Shown: positions 7,594 to 17,964 of the stretch, piece after piece | Layout: every line of letters begins with the position of its first letter | How positions within the stretch are numbered: the first letter of the stretch is position 1 | Source of the DNA: Streptococcus suis | GTDB taxonomy: Bacteria; Bacillota; Bacilli; Lactobacillales; Streptococcaceae | Reading direction: 5' to 3' | Assembly: GCF_019856455.1 (NCBI RefSeq) | Contig: NZ_CP082205.1 | Location: 2,480,001-2,544,000 of the forward strand | Length of the DNA stretch: 64,000 nucleotides | The notes under the pieces: generated by a model | What the model was told of the DNA's origin: nothing | The model's input: the letters and a program-made list of their open reading frames with translations, nothing else | The model's database searches: none | Position numbers and translations under genes: made by a program

Positions 7594-10137
7594 TTATATT
7601 TTTTTCTTCAACTCCGCCACTGCCATCATGACTTCCATTGGGGTCATATTGTAGATGTCCAGTTTTTCTAATTCTTTGAGGACTGGGTGAGAAGGTGTGT
7701 CTGCAAAGAGGTCGATTTGACCAGACGGTTCTGCCACCACTGATGGAGCTGGTTTTGCTGGTGCAGTAGGGGCTTGGTTTTCAAGCGTCTGCAAAATCCT
7801 ATCCGCCCGCTGCAATAGCTCCTCTGGCATTCCCGCAATCTTAGCCACATGAATCCCGTAGGACTTGTCAGCTGGGCCTTGTGCAATCTTGTGGAGGAAG
7901 GTGACTTGACCGTCCTTCTCCAAGGTCGACACATGGACATTCTCTAAGTGTTCCAAGGTCTGGCTAAGGTCTGTCAACTCATGGTAGTGGGTGGCAAAGA
8001 GGGTCTTGGCTCCAATCTTGTCGTGGATATACTCGATGATAGACTGGGCCAGAGCCATGCCGTCGTAAGTGGCTGTTCCCCGACCCAGCTCATCAAAGAG
8101 AATTAGGGACTGGTCTGTCGCCAAGCGGACTGCCTTGTTGGCCTCCATCATCTCCACCATGAAGGTCGATTGACCGCTGACTAGATCATCTGCCGCACCG
8201 ATACGGGTGAAGATAGCATCGAAAATCGGTAATTCAGCCTGATCCGCAGGCACATAGGAACCCATCTGCGCCATGATGACGATAACTGCCAACTGCCGCA
8301 TATAGGTAGACTTACCACTCATGTTTGGACCAGTAATCAGTTGCATATGCGTATCGGTATTCAAGTGAATAGAGTTGGGAATGTAGGTCTGCTTGCCCAT
8401 GACCTTCTCCACCACCGCATGACGACCACGGTTAATGGTCAGTTCTCTTTGATCTGTAAAGCGTGGACAAACCAAATGTTGCTGCTCCGCCACAACTGCA
8501 AAGGCCTGCAAAACATCGATGGTCGCAATGGTCCGAGCCAACTTCTGCAAGCGACCGATATACTTCTCAACCTCTTGGCGAATCCGCATGAAAATCTCGT
8601 ACTCCAAGTTAGACGACTTATCACGCGCCTCCAACATCTGCCCTTCGATCTTAGCCAACTCTTCCGTTCCATAGCGCTCCGAGTTTTTCAAGGTCGCCTT
8701 ACGGAAAAAATGACTAGGCACATTGCCCAGATTGGAATTGGTCACATGGAAATAATAGCCGTCTTTTTTGTTGTAATCAATCTTAAGATTGTTGATACCA
8801 GACGCTTCACGCTCCTTGGCCTCAACCTCCGCAATCCAGCCCGCCCCCTCACGCATAACCAGACGGTACTGGTCCAAGGTTTCATCAAAGCCCGTGCGGA
8901 TGATGTTCCCGTCTGTAATAGCCCCTTGGGCTTCTGGGTCAATAGCAGAGCTGATGAGAGCGTGCAGTTCTGGGATTGGGTCCAATCCAGCCACCAGATT
9001 GCCTAGAGCAGGCTCATTGATTTGTTGCAAGATATTCTTGATTGCTGGGATATTTCCCAAAGTCTGGGAGAGCTGCAAGAGATCCTTGGGCATGGTTTTT
9101 CCAAAAGACACTCGGCTGGCCAAACGTTCGATGTCATAGACACCTTTTAAAGCCTCGACCAAGTCACTCCGTTCAAAGAAGTAATCCAGAAAGACCTGTA
9201 CGACAGCCTGACGATTCTCAATCCGCTTAAGGTCAATCAATGGACGATCAATCCATGTCCGCAATAGTCGCATACCCATGGCTGTCTTGGTTTCGTCTAA
9301 CAACCAGTACAAACTACCATGCTTCTTGCCTGTCCGACCGTTTTCAAGCAGATCCAGACTGGACTTGGTTGCATAGTCCATTTGCAGATAGTCCTTGATT
9401 TCATAATGGACCACCTTTTGCAAGTGGCTCAGATCTCGCATCTGAGTCCGATGTAGGTAGCTGAGGAGTTTACCTGCCGCAGCCTTTTCCAAGTCTGTCA
9501 GCGAATTGTCAATCAGCTGGACGTCTTCCGTCACCTCATCCTCAAAAGAGAGCAGGAGGTTCATCTGATTAGAAAAGACCTGCTCTTCTTCCTCAGATAA
9601 AGCATAGCCGATGACCAATTCACGTGCTCGTAAATTGCGGATTTCACCGCAAAGACTAGTAAAATCATCCAAACTAGTCACAAAAAACTGACCTGTTGAC
9701 ACATCCATATAAGAAAGTGCGAACTGCACTCCCTGACGGTCAATCGCAACCAAATAGTTACTGTCTGCTCCCATTTTGGACGAGTCTGTTACCGTACCAG
9801 GCGTGATGACCTGCACCACTTCCCGCTTGACCACGCCGACTGCCTGCTTAGGATCTTCCATCTGCTCAGCTATAGCGACCTTATGCCCCAGTTCAACAAG
9901 TGTGTCGATATACTGTTGTGCCGCGTGATACGGTACCCCCGCCATAGGAATCGGATTTTCCGCATTCTTATTACGACTGGTCAAGGACAATTCCAAAATC
10001 TGTGCCGCTTCTACCGCATCTTCATAAAATAATTCATAAAAGTCTCCCATACGGAAAAGCAAAAAAGCATCTGGATAGTTTGCTTTTATATCCAGATACT
10101 GCTGCATTCCCGGAGAAATTTTTTCTGTTGCCATCAT
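7594..10137 (-). CDS. mutS: DNA mismatch repair protein MutS
   Basis: An 847-residue protein, normal for streptococcal MutS/HexA. MutS binds mismatches and starts repair with MutL. The mismatch-reading Phe-X-Glu region is near the N-terminus ([14 protein letters not shown]). The ATPase is in the last third: Walker [10 protein letters not shown], Walker [11 protein letters not shown], and ATHYHEL after it. Two adjacent ATG codons exist; the second (10134) has the better distance to AAGGAG. It lies 11 bp downstream of argR, so it is probably co-transcribed from the argR promoter. The mutS-argR-argS neighbourhood is conserved in streptococci. Confidence 0.98.
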   Translation of the reverse strand: MMATEKISPGMQQYLDIKANYPDAFLLFRMGDFYELFYEDAVEAAQILELSLTSRNKNAENPIPMAGVPYHAAQQYIDTLVELGHKVAIAEQMEDPKQAVGVVKREVVQVITPGTVTDSSKMGADSNYLVAIDRQGVQFALSYMDVSTGQFFVTSLDDFTSLCGEIRNLRARELVIGYALSEEEEQVFSNQMNLLLSFEDEVTEDVQLIDNSLTDLEKAAAGKLLSYLHRTQMRDLSHLQKVVHYEIKDYLQMDYATKSSLDLLENGRTGKKHGSLYWLLDETKTAMGMRLLRTWIDRPLIDLKRIENRQAVVQVFLDYFFERSDLVEALKGVYDIERLASRVSFGKTMPKDLLQLSQTLGNIPAIKNILQQINEPALGNLVAGLDPIPELHALISSAIDPEAQGAITDGNIIRTGFDETLDQYRLVMREGAGWIAEVEAKEREASGINNLKIDYNKKDGYYFHVTNSNLGNVPSHFFRKATLKNSERYGTEELAKIEGQMLEARDKSSNLEYEIFMRIRQEVEKYIGRLQKLARTIATIDVLQAFAVVAEQQHLVCPRFTDQRELTINRGRHAVVEKVMGKQTYIPNSIHLNTDTHMQLITGPNMSGKSTYMRQLAVIVIMAQMGSYVPADQAELPIFDAIFTRIGAADDLVSGQSTFMVEMMEANKAVRLATDQSLILFDELGRGTATYDGMALAQSIIEYIHDKIGAKTLFATHYHELTDLSQTLEHLENVHVSTLEKDGQVTFLHKIAQGPADKSYGIHVAKIAGMPEELLQRADRILQTLENQAPTAPAKPAPSVVAEPSGQIDLFADTPSHPVLKELEKLDIYNMTPMEVMMAVAELKKKI

Positions 10138-10148
10138 CTCTCCTTGTT

Positions 10149-10592
10149 CTAATTCAAATAGTAGTTAATCTCCGCTTCAACTTGCTGAGCCGCTACATCA
10201 TCTCGACAAATAACTAAAAGTGTATTAGCTCCCGCCAGCGTTCCCAAAATAGTCTCTGGCTTTTCTGCATCAATGATATTGGCCATCAAGGCCGCTTCTC
10301 CCAGTTCTGAATGAAGGACCAGAATAAAACTAGCCCTATCTACTTTATACGCATATTGTGCCAATAATTGGATAAAATTCACGCGCTCTTCTTCAATAGC
10401 TAAGGAATAAAATGATTGCCCATTCTCATGAATTTTTATCACTCCCAACTCACGTAAATCACGAGACAAGGTTGTCTGGGTTACCACTACCCCTCGAGCC
10501 TCTAAACCTTGCTGAATATCCGTTTGTCGCCCTATTTTTTCTTGACGAATCATGGACTTTATTAAATCATGTCGTCCTGCTTTATTCATCAT
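10149..10592 (-). CDS. argR: Arginine repressor ArgR/AhrC family
   Basis: A 147-residue protein of normal family length. The N-terminal winged helix ([28 protein letters not shown]) binds ARG operators. The C-terminal domain ([18 protein letters not shown]) forms the hexamer and the arginine pocket. It controls arginine synthesis and breakdown genes, usually with arginine as co-factor. It is divergent from argS (104-bp gap) and heads a unit with mutS. An AT-rich palindrome over its own transcription start suggests autoregulation. Streptococci often carry several ArgR paralogues, so the exact subtype is not settled. Confidence 0.93.
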   Translation of the reverse strand: MMNKAGRHDLIKSMIRQEKIGRQTDIQQGLEARGVVVTQTTLSRDLRELGVIKIHENGQSFYSLAIEEERVNFIQLLAQYAYKVDRASFILVLHSELGEAALMANIIDAEKPETILGTLAGANTLLVICRDDVAAQQVEAEINYYLN

Positions 10593-10604
10593 TTTACCTC
10601 AAAA

Positions 10605-10627
10605 TGTATATTTATAGAAATATTATA
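10605..10627 (-). promoter_or_regulatory. Putative argR promoter with ARG-box-like palindrome
   Basis: The reverse strand has a -10 TATAAT at 10627-10622. The near-palindrome TGTATATTTATAGA (10605-10618) covers the expected start point. It resembles AT-rich ARG boxes, but simple AT palindromes are common here, so the call is weak. Confidence 0.4.
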
Positions 10628-10695
10628 ACACTTTTCCCCGCTATTAGCCTAGAAATGTGTTAAAATAGAATCAATAACTTTGGAGGAAATCCTAT

Positions 10696-12384
10696 ATGAA
10701 TCAAAAACAAGTGATTGCAGAAAGATTGGCTGCCATCCTTCCGAGTTTGGAAGTGGAAGCTATCTACAATCTGCTAGAAAAACCAAAATCATCAGAAATG
10801 GGCGATATTGCCTTCCCAGCCTTCTCACTTGCTAAAGTGGAACGCAAGGCTCCACAGGCTATCGCAGCGGACATCGTTGAAAAACACGATACAACTGGCT
10901 TTGAGAAGGTTGTAGCTACCGGTCCTTACGTCAACTTCTTCCTGGACAAGGCTGCGATTTCCCACCAAGTCTTGACAGATGTTATTACTGAAAAAGACCA
11001 ATACGGTAAACTCAACATTGGTCAAGGACGCAATGTAACCATCGACATGTCTAGCCCAAACATTGCTAAACCATTCTCAGTTGGACATTTGCGCTCAACC
11101 GTTATCGGTGATGCCCTTGCTAACATCCACGAAAAGCTAGGCTACAAGCCAATCCGCATCAACCACTTGGGTGACTGGGGTAAACAATTTGGTATGTTGA
11201 TTGTTGCCTACAAACTTTGGGGTGACAAGGCTGCGGTCGAAGCAGACCCAATTTCAGAACTCCTCAAACTCTATGTGCGTATCAATGCTGAGGCGGAAGA
11301 GAAGCCTGAGTTGGACGACGAAGCACGTCAATGGTTCAAAAAATTGGAAGATGGCGATCCAGAAGCACACGAGCTATGGCAATGGTTCCGTGATGAAAGC
11401 TTGGTCGAATTCAACCGCATTTACGACAAACTCGATGTAACTTTCGACAGCTATAATGGCGAAGCCTTCTACAACGATAAGATGGACGAAGGTATCCAAA
11501 TCTTAGAAGAAAAAGGACTTCTTCAAGAATCTAAAGGCGCGAGAATCGTTGACCTTGAGAGCTACAATCTGCCACCAGCCCTCATCATGAAAACAGACGA
11601 GGCAACACTTTACATCACACGTGACATGGCAACAGCTATGTACCGCAAACGCACTTACGACTTTGTGAAAAGCATCTATGTCGTTGGTCAGGAGCAAATC
11701 AACCACTTCAAACAACTAAAGGCTGTCTTGAAAGAAATGGATTTCGACTGGAGCGACGATATGACCCATGTTACCTTCGGTCTGGTTACCAAGGACAAGA
11801 AAAAGCTATCCACTCGTAAAGGAAATATCATCCTACTTGAGCCAACTCTAGATGAAGCTATTTCACGCGCCCTTACTCAAATCGAAGCTAAAAACCCTGA
11901 CCTTGAAAACAAGGAAGAAGTGGCGCACGCAGTCGGTGTCGGCGCTGTTAAGTTCTACGACCTCAAAACCGACCGTGACAACGGCTACGACTTCGACCTA
12001 GAAGCTATGGTTTCCTTCGAAGGCGAAACAGGTCCTTATGTACAATACGCATACGCCCGCATCCAGTCTATCTTACGCAAAGCCAACTTTGTACCAAACG
12101 CAGAAAATGACTACAAACTGGCTGATGCAGAAAGCTGGGACATCATCAAGCACATCCAAAACTTCTCAAACGTTGTAGAACGTGCTGGTGACAAATTTGA
12201 CCCATCACTTATCGCCAAATACGCTATCAACCTAGCTCAAGCCTTCAACAAGTACTACGCACACACTCGTATCTTGGATGAAAGCCCAGAGCGTGACAGC
12301 CGTCTAGCACTTGCCTACGCAACAGGACTTGTCCTCAAAGAAGCTCTACGTCTTCTCGGCGTAAAAGCACCAGAAAAAATGTAA
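10696..12384 (+). CDS. argS: Arginyl-tRNA synthetase
   Basis: A 562-residue class I synthetase that charges tRNA-Arg. The N-terminal tRNA-binding domain is followed by the HIGH-type signature ([21 protein letters not shown]), the KMSKS equivalent (KKLSTRKGN) and a C-terminal DALR anticodon-binding domain ending in [12 protein letters not shown]. The ATG at 10696 follows GGAGG at a good distance. It is divergent from argR and is followed at once by a strong terminator, so it is a single-gene unit. Codon use is strongly biased, as for a highly expressed gene. Confidence 0.98.
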   Translation: MNQKQVIAERLAAILPSLEVEAIYNLLEKPKSSEMGDIAFPAFSLAKVERKAPQAIAADIVEKHDTTGFEKVVATGPYVNFFLDKAAISHQVLTDVITEKDQYGKLNIGQGRNVTIDMSSPNIAKPFSVGHLRSTVIGDALANIHEKLGYKPIRINHLGDWGKQFGMLIVAYKLWGDKAAVEADPISELLKLYVRINAEAEEKPELDDEARQWFKKLEDGDPEAHELWQWFRDESLVEFNRIYDKLDVTFDSYNGEAFYNDKMDEGIQILEEKGLLQESKGARIVDLESYNLPPALIMKTDEATLYITRDMATAMYRKRTYDFVKSIYVVGQEQINHFKQLKAVLKEMDFDWSDDMTHVTFGLVTKDKKKLSTRKGNIILLEPTLDEAISRALTQIEAKNPDLENKEEVAHAVGVGAVKFYDLKTDRDNGYDFDLEAMVSFEGETGPYVQYAYARIQSILRKANFVPNAENDYKLADAESWDIIKHIQNFSNVVERAGDKFDPSLIAKYAINLAQAFNKYYAHTRILDESPERDSRLALAYATGLVLKEALRLLGVKAPEKM

Positions 12385-12387
12385 TCA

Positions 12388-12419
12388 AAGCCTTCGGCCA
12401 TCAGCCGAGGCTTTTTTTC
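12388..12419 (+). terminator. Terminator of argS
   Basis: AAGCC-T-TCGGC and GCCGA-GGCTT form a stem around CATCA, followed by seven T. Confidence 0.88.
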
Positions 12420-12563
12420 TACCACATTGCCTACTCTCGTTGCCGATTCCTTATCACAACAACTCCTTATCACAAATGAAAATCAAAAAGATTCATTTCA
12501 ATTACGAATATATAGATGGGAGGTACACGTGATACCTCTACATCTACTACACAAGGAGAAATA

Positions 12564-13865
12564 ATGAAAACATTCTTGAGAAGAAAAGGAATCGCCTGTC
12601 AGCTTCTAGCCGCCATTTTTATTGTCGGTATCAATTTACAATCCCCACCTTCAGCCTCAGCCAATGCAAGAGGAGATGACTATCCCTACACAGCAGTTGA
12701 TGCAGTCGATCCATGGAGACTCTACACCCGTCAATGTACTTCTTTTGTAGCCTTTCGCCTCAGTAAAGTCAACGGTTTTGAAATCCCACCAGCTTACGGT
12801 AATGCGGATGTCTGGGGATACCGAGCGCAGCGTGAAGGGTATCGCGTGGATATGAGCCCTGCCGTGGGATCAGTAGCTTGGTGGACCTCCCCTATGCACG
12901 TTGCCTGGGTATCTAGCATCCAAGGTGACATGGTCGAAATCGAAGAATACAACTACGGTACTCGATACACCTACAATCGCCGTCTGATCCATAAGAACTC
13001 TGTCAGTGGCTATATTCACTTCAAGGACCTAGCTGGCTCTCCTGTCAGTCAGACCAGTCCTGCACCTACTCAGACGCACACATCTGGCTTAGCAAACAGT
13101 GGTACCTATACCTTTACCCAGCAAGCACCAATTAAAAATGAAGCCAAACAATCTAGCACAACCTTGGATTACTATTATGCTGGTGAGAGCGTACGCTACG
13201 ACCAGGTTCTAACAGCTGACGGCTACCAGTGGATTAGCTACCTCAGCTACAGTGGACAAAGACGCTACATTCCTATCAAACAGGTACAGTCCTCCCCTGC
13301 ACCACAGCAGCCAATTGTATCAACTCCTACAAAACCTCAAGGAACAATCCACATTACAAATATCAATCAAGCAGAGGGTAGTTTTGAAGTTATCGTCACC
13401 AATGTAAAATCTCCCAAGACTATCAAATCAGTATCTATTCCAATTTGGTCAGATAATAATGGGCAAGATGATATCATCTGGTATCCTGCTCAGCGACAAA
13501 GCGATGGCAGCTACAAGGTAAACGTTCAAGCAAGTAAACATAAAAATGACCGAGGACTCTACCACATCCATGTCTATTACACAGATTCCTCAAACCAACT
13601 CGAATTCATTACTGGAACTACAACTCAACTAACAGCAATATCTCAACAAACCAATCAAACAAACAGTAATTTACCAGCATCGGGTACCTATTATTTCAAG
13701 AGCAAAGCCATTGTCCGCAATAGCCCTAGTCAGTCCGCCAGTGAAATCACCTACTACGGTGCTGGTTCTTCTGTCCGCTATGACCGAGTTGTCACATCCG
13801 AAGGACGCCAGTGGATCAGCTATATCAGCTATTCAGGAGCCCGTCGCTACATCGCCATCCCATAA
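12564..13865 (+). CDS. Secreted CHAP-domain cell-wall hydrolase with SH3b and GBS-Bsp-like repeats
   Basis: The ATG at 12564 follows AAGGAG and opens a typical signal peptide (ends near ASA, residue 33), so it is preferred to the in-frame ATG at 12516; the product is 433 residues. The CHAP domain spans about 45-145, with the catalytic Cys58 (RQCTSF) and His112 (MHVAW). Such domains cleave peptidoglycan stem peptides or cross-bridges. Two SH3-like wall-binding domains (about 180-250 and 375-433, each with RYDxV...xWISYxSYSGxRRYI) flank a GBS-Bsp-like repeat (about 265-350). Similar proteins act in cell separation. It is a single-gene unit ending in a terminator. Confidence 0.88.
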   Translation: MKTFLRRKGIACQLLAAIFIVGINLQSPPSASANARGDDYPYTAVDAVDPWRLYTRQCTSFVAFRLSKVNGFEIPPAYGNADVWGYRAQREGYRVDMSPAVGSVAWWTSPMHVAWVSSIQGDMVEIEEYNYGTRYTYNRRLIHKNSVSGYIHFKDLAGSPVSQTSPAPTQTHTSGLANSGTYTFTQQAPIKNEAKQSSTTLDYYYAGESVRYDQVLTADGYQWISYLSYSGQRRYIPIKQVQSSPAPQQPIVSTPTKPQGTIHITNINQAEGSFEVIVTNVKSPKTIKSVSIPIWSDNNGQDDIIWYPAQRQSDGSYKVNVQASKHKNDRGLYHIHVYYTDSSNQLEFITGTTTQLTAISQQTNQTNSNLPASGTYYFKSKAIVRNSPSQSASEITYYGAGSSVRYDRVVTSEGRQWISYISYSGARRYIAIP

Positions 13866-13873
13866 AACAAAAG

Positions 13874-13908
13874 AAACTGCAGGTTCACTATGCACCATGC
13901 AGTTTTTT
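13874..13908. terminator. Terminator between the CHAP gene and the convergent membrane gene
   Basis: AAACTGCA (13874-13881) pairs with TGCAGTTT (13898-13905) and is followed by T on the plus strand. The reverse strand has A-rich DNA before the stem and T after it, so it may serve both genes. Confidence 0.75.
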
Positions 13909-13914
13909 AGATGA

Positions 13915-14439
13915 TTAAATATCAGTAGAATTGATAGCTGTACTTGGTTTCTCTTTTGGCTTACGCAGATGGAAGAAAATAGTTACCCCAAAATAGATGG
14001 CAAATAGGACAACTCGAATAATATAATTCATCATTGCCTGCGCCTCTACTGACTGACGCATAACTGAAACCGTATAAATTTGCCCCAACCCTTTCTCACC
14101 AATAAAAGCGTAGGTCGAAAATAGGAGAGTTACAAAAAGATAACCCAGGTAGGTATAAGAAGCCTGCTCATTTTTCTTGAGGAAAAGCAGCACAATCGTC
14201 GCAATCACAGCAAGTAATAACACAACTGCAAATGCCTTATTGACAAGATTCGTCTGGAAATTGATAGACTCTCTCATGTAGGTAAAATATGCCTCATCAA
14301 TCCCCTCAACATTAAAATTCTGCAACAATTGACGCATAACCGCCTCATCGTACTTCGCAAAAAATATATTAAAGCCACGCAATACGCTCGCAATAGATGA
14401 CAGTACAACAAAAATATACAAATGAATCGGTCTTTTCAT
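13915..14439 (-). CDS. Membrane protein of unknown function, four helices
   Basis: The preferred start is the ATG at 14439 (MKRPIHLYIFV), which follows GGAGGC at a normal distance. An upstream in-frame ATG at 14472 has no ribosome binding site. The 174-residue product has about four transmembrane helices: residues 5-25, 65-85, 95-115 and 140-160. A long extracytoplasmic loop (NIFFAKYDEAVMRQLLQN...) lies between the first two, and a basic tail with RKPKEKPS ends the protein. No family was recognised. It faces the small membrane protein gene at 14551, and both promoters share a 78-bp gap. Confidence 0.7.
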   Translation of the reverse strand: MKRPIHLYIFVVLSSIASVLRGFNIFFAKYDEAVMRQLLQNFNVEGIDEAYFTYMRESINFQTNLVNKAFAVVLLLAVIATIVLLFLKKNEQASYTYLGYLFVTLLFSTYAFIGEKGLGQIYTVSVMRQSVEAQAMMNYIIRVVLFAIYFGVTIFFHLRKPKEKPSTAINSTDI

Positions 14440-14550
14440 AATAGCCTCCTTTTTTCTATATTTTATACTCATATTTTTGTATTGTCAATCATATATTTCA
14501 TTTGACTACAAATATAATTTTGTTATACTAAATTCAAAGGAGGAAAACTC

Positions 14551-14733
14551 ATGAAGAAATTACCCACCTATATCGGAGTGATTATTTTTGTAGTTACGCT
14601 ACTGATTAACTGGTTATTGCCAAGTCTTGCTAAAGTGCTGAATACATTTTTCATTTGGACTATCGTAGCCTGCCTACTCTACACCAGCTACTACTGGATT
14701 CGCTACTGGCTCTATGTCCGTAAACAGAGATAA
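14551..14733 (+). CDS. Small two-helix membrane protein, 60 residues
   Basis: The ATG follows AAAGGAGG, a strong ribosome binding site, which supports translation of this short frame. Residues 6-26 and 33-52 are hydrophobic helices, and the C-terminus is basic (RYWLYVRKQR). Likely topology is both ends in the cytoplasm. No family was recognised. It ends 6 bp before a strong hairpin shared with the convergent malQ gene. A TTGTTATACT-like -10 (TATACT near 14524-14529) precedes it. Confidence 0.65.
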   Translation: MKKLPTYIGVIIFVVTLLINWLLPSLAKVLNTFFIWTIVACLLYTSYYWIRYWLYVRKQR

Positions 14734-14739
14734 CAAAGG

Positions 14740-14770
14740 CTCCTCTAAGTTATACTTAGAGGAGTTCATT
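14740..14770. terminator. Terminator shared by the small membrane gene and malQ
   Basis: A 10-bp perfect stem CTCCTCTAAG/CTTAGAGGAG (14740-14749, 14755-14764) with T-rich flank on the plus side and AACAAAGG (TT-rich in reverse) on the other lies between convergent genes. Confidence 0.8.
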
Positions 14771-16291
14771 TTATTCTGACTTTTTATCAACCAAATGCAC
14801 ATTAACCCGACGATAAGTTTCTGTAAGGTCTAGCAATTCCGCTTCAATCTCTGGTGTCAATTGATCCGCCGTCATTCTCCAAGTCCAGTTACCACCAAGC
14901 GTATTTGGCAAGTTCATGCGAGCCGAACCATCCAAACCAAGTAGGTCCTGCATAGTAGCCACCGCCATAAAGGCAGGTGAACCAAAGAGCAGGCGGAAAA
15001 GAGCATGACTGACCGTTTCGCCCTCACGACGATTGCTGTACTTATCTAAGAATGCACGCGATTCTTTCGTTGTTTCATTTTCGTACCAGCCAAGAATCGT
15101 ATCATTGTCATGGGTTCCCGTATATGCCACCACATTATCAGGATGGTTATGCGGCATTTCAATGCTGTCTCCTTCTGGATCAAAGGCAAATTGCAAGACT
15201 TTCATGCCTGGGAAACCAGTCCTTTCACGCAATTGAATGACCTTATCTGTCACAGTTCCCAAATCTTCCGCGATAATATTCAAGTCACCCAAGTGGTACT
15301 TGATGGTTTCAAAGAGTTCGAAACCTGGTGCTTCGACACGATAGCCATTTACAGCTGTTTCTTCCCCTGCTGGAATTTCCCAGAAAGAGGCAAAGCCGAT
15401 AAAGTGGTCGATACGTACCATATCGTATATCTTAAAGGATTCACGTAAACGAGCAACCCACCAAGTAAATCCGTCATGCTTCATCGATTCCCAATCATAA
15501 ATCGGATTGCCCCAAAGCTGACCAATTTCCGAAAAGGCATCTGGTGGGCAGCCTGCAACCACACTCGGCTTGCCTTCTTCATCCGTTTTAAAGAAATGTG
15601 GATTAGCCCACATATCGGCAGAATCAGCCGCGATATAAATCGGCATATCCCCAACAAACTCAACACCTTTGGCATTGGCATAAGCCTTTAAAGCCTTCCA
15701 TTGTGAAAAGAATAAATATTGTGTAATGCGGTGATAATCGATTCGATCTGCCAACAAGTGACGATAATATTCCAAGGTATCGTGGTAACGTAAGCGAGCT
15801 CCTTGATCCTCCCAATCAATCCAGGGCTTATTATCAAAATGCTCTTTAATGGCCATGTACTCTGCAAACGTGTGCAACCAAAAGCCATTTTCCTCAGCAA
15901 AAGACCAGTAATCCTCTGGCACCCCCTCTGCCTTTATCGCTTTCACAGCCTTTTCCAAGACAGGACGTCGACCATAAAAAACCTTGGCATAATCCACTTC
16001 TGTATCCTTGTCGCCAAAGTCAATCCCAGCTACATCTTCCTCGGTCAACCAACCCTTTTCAATCAGAAAATCAAAGTCGATAAAATGAGTATTCCCTGCA
16101 AAAGCTGAAAATGACTGGTAAGGAGAATCTCCATAACTGGTTGTTCCCAAAGGTAAGATTTGCCAATAGCGCTGCTTAGTTCTTACCAAAAAATCAACAA
16201 ATTCGTAGGCCGATTGTCCCATGGAACCAATTCCATATTTTCCTGGTAATGATGAAATGTGCATCAGCACTCCACTCTGTCTTACTTTCAT
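14771..16291 (-). CDS. malQ: 4-alpha-glucanotransferase (amylomaltase), GH77
   Basis: A 506-residue enzyme that moves maltosyl or longer glucan units between maltodextrins, in the cytoplasm. GH77 signatures: the nucleophile Asp in YDMVRIDHFIGF, the acid/base Glu in NIIAEDLGTV, the stabilising Asp in TGTHDNDTILGW, and the start GVLMHISSLPGKYGIGSMG. It is divergent from malX. Unlike many streptococci, no glycogen phosphorylase gene follows; the neighbour is convergent. The promoter has a LacI-type operator over the expected start point, shared in design with malX, so it is induced by maltodextrin and probably subject to glucose repression. Confidence 0.96.
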   Translation of the reverse strand: MKVRQSGVLMHISSLPGKYGIGSMGQSAYEFVDFLVRTKQRYWQILPLGTTSYGDSPYQSFSAFAGNTHFIDFDFLIEKGWLTEEDVAGIDFGDKDTEVDYAKVFYGRRPVLEKAVKAIKAEGVPEDYWSFAEENGFWLHTFAEYMAIKEHFDNKPWIDWEDQGARLRYHDTLEYYRHLLADRIDYHRITQYLFFSQWKALKAYANAKGVEFVGDMPIYIAADSADMWANPHFFKTDEEGKPSVVAGCPPDAFSEIGQLWGNPIYDWESMKHDGFTWWVARLRESFKIYDMVRIDHFIGFASFWEIPAGEETAVNGYRVEAPGFELFETIKYHLGDLNIIAEDLGTVTDKVIQLRERTGFPGMKVLQFAFDPEGDSIEMPHNHPDNVVAYTGTHDNDTILGWYENETTKESRAFLDKYSNRREGETVSHALFRLLFGSPAFMAVATMQDLLGLDGSARMNLPNTLGGNWTWRMTADQLTPEIEAELLDLTETYRRVNVHLVDKKSE

Positions 16292-16320
16292 AAGCTCTCC
16301 TATCTAATCCGCTTACAAGA

Positions 16321-16369
16321 CGCAAACGTTTTCTCTTTTCATTATATACTGAAAACGGTAACAAATCAA
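16321..16369 (-). promoter_or_regulatory. malQ promoter with MalR/cre-type operator
   Basis: On the reverse strand TTGATT (16369-16364), a 17-bp spacer and TATAAT (16346-16341) form the promoter. The operator-like AGAAAACGTTTGCG (16334-16321) lies over the start region. AAACGTTTGC is the common core of MalR and CcpA sites, so which protein binds cannot be told by eye. Confidence 0.7.
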
Positions 16370-16485
16370 GGGATTTTCCTTTAATTCTGTTCGTTCCTAT
16401 ACCATTTCATATTTCTCTTCATTAATATATACAAAAAAATTCTTATGTTTTTTAAAACTCAAAAAAAATTTTAAATTTTTTTATA

Positions 16486-16549
16486 AAAACGCTTGCAAAC
16501 GGATTCAATCTGGTGTATAATGAAGTCAACTTAGGAAAACGTTTGCGCT
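16486..16549 (+). promoter_or_regulatory. malX promoter flanked by two MalR/cre-type operators
   Basis: TTGCAA (16493-16498), 17 bp and TATAAT (16516-16521) form the promoter. One operator (AAAACGCTTGCAAACG) overlaps the -35 box. The second (AAAACGTTTGCGC, 16537-16549) lies after the start point. Two sites around a promoter fit repression by a LacI-family dimer pair, with CcpA possible at the first. The preceding stretch from 16370 to 16485 is AT-rich and shows nothing else. Confidence 0.75.
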
Positions 16550-16592
16550 ATGCGGACGTCACACAAAACTATTTATCTTCGGAGGGAAGAAA

Positions 16593-17852
16593 ATGAAACA
16601 CAATCTCCTTAAGAGCGTTGCTCTTCTTGCTGCATCAACTGCTGTTTTAGCTGCTTGCTCAAACTCAGGTTCATCAACAGAGGCATCTAAGTCTGCTGAA
16701 GGTAGCAAAGAATTGACTGTCTACGTTGACCAAGGTTATGAATCTTATATCAACGACGTCAAAGCTGACTTCGAAAATGAAAATGGTGTGACTGTTACAG
16801 TTAAAACTGGTGATGCTTTGACTGGTTTGGATAACTTGTCATTGGACAACCAATCTGGTTCAGCTCCAGACGTTATGATGGCACCATACGACCGTGTAGG
16901 TAGCCTTGGTTCTGAAGGTCAATTATCTGAATTGACACTTGCAGATGATAGCAAAGCAGATGACACAACAACTGCTCTTGTAACAAACGGTGGTAAAGTT
17001 TACGGTTCACCAGCAGTTATCGAAACACTTGTTCTTTACTACAACAAAGACTTGTTGACTGAAGCTCCTAAGACATTTGCAGAACTTGAAACACTTGCTA
17101 AAGATAGCAAATACGCCTTCGAAGGAGAAGCTGGTAAAACAACTGCCTTCCTTGCTGACTGGACAAACTTCTACTACACTTACGGACTTCTAGCTGGTTA
17201 CGGTGGCTACGTATTTGGCGAAAACGGTACTGATCCAAAAGACATCGGACTTGCTAATGAAGGTGCCATCAAAGCGATTGAATACGCTAAAACTTGGTAT
17301 GAAAAATGGCCTCAAGGTCTTCAAGACGGTACTGCTGCAAACAACTTGATTAACACTCAATTTACAGATGGTAAAGCAGCTGCTATTATCGAAGGACCTT
17401 GGAAAGCAGCTTCATATAAAGAAGCTGGCGTAAACTATGGTGTAGCAACAATCCCAACTCTTGTAAACGGTAAAAACTACTCAGCATTCGGTGGTGGTAA
17501 AGCGTGGGTTGTTCCTACAGGCGCTAAAAACCAAGAAATGGCTCAAAAATTTGTTGACTTCTTGACTGCTACAGACCAACAAAAAGCACTTTACGACGCT
17601 ACAAACGAAGTTCCAGCTAACACTGAGGCTCGTGAATATGCTGTAAGCAAAAACGACGAATTGACAACTGCAGTTATCAACCAGTTCGCTTCAGCTCAAC
17701 CAATGCCAAACATCTCAGAAATGGGTTCAGTTTGGACACCAGCTGGTAACATGCTCTTCGAAGCTGCAAGTGGTGCAAAAGACGCTAAAACTGCTGCAAC
17801 AGACGCTGTGAAAGCTATTGCAGACGAAATTGCTCAAAAACACAGCAACTAG
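16593..17852 (+). CDS. malX: Maltodextrin ABC transporter substrate-binding lipoprotein
   Basis: A 419-residue extracellular lipoprotein with the lipobox VLAAC (Cys22) and a family 1 solute-binding fold. It captures maltodextrins for MalC-MalD. Sugar-binding features include SAPDVMMAPYDRVGSL, KVYGSPAVIETLVLYYNKDLL and AAIIEGPWK. The ATG follows GGAGGG. It leads the malXCDAR cluster. A strong hairpin follows, which likely lowers transcription into malCD so that the binding protein is made in excess. The ATPase is not encoded here; streptococci usually share MsmK for this, which is inference. Confidence 0.97.
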   Translation: MKHNLLKSVALLAASTAVLAACSNSGSSTEASKSAEGSKELTVYVDQGYESYINDVKADFENENGVTVTVKTGDALTGLDNLSLDNQSGSAPDVMMAPYDRVGSLGSEGQLSELTLADDSKADDTTTALVTNGGKVYGSPAVIETLVLYYNKDLLTEAPKTFAELETLAKDSKYAFEGEAGKTTAFLADWTNFYYTYGLLAGYGGYVFGENGTDPKDIGLANEGAIKAIEYAKTWYEKWPQGLQDGTAANNLINTQFTDGKAAAIIEGPWKAASYKEAGVNYGVATIPTLVNGKNYSAFGGGKAWVVPTGAKNQEMAQKFVDFLTATDQQKALYDATNEVPANTEAREYAVSKNDELTTAVINQFASAQPMPNISEMGSVWTPAGNMLFEAASGAKDAKTAATDAVKAIADEIAQKHSN

Positions 17853-17867
17853 TCAAGTTTAAAGTTG

Positions 17868-17888
17868 GACTGGGAGTTCCTCCCAGTC
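17868..17888 (+). terminator. Intra-operon attenuating hairpin after malX
   Basis: GACTGGGA (17868-17875) pairs with TCCCAGTC (17881-17888), with outer AAAGT/ACTTT pairs. The T tract is weak, which suits partial read-through into malC. Confidence 0.65.
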
Positions 17889-17964
17889 TACTTTATTACT
17901 TAACGATAAACTGAATAGATAAAATCGACCATCTATTCAGAAACTATATAAGGAGACTATGACT

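Noticed and set aside
8341..9006. A 221-codon plus-strand frame
   Set aside because: It is antisense to mutS, whose own motifs are complete, and shows no family features.
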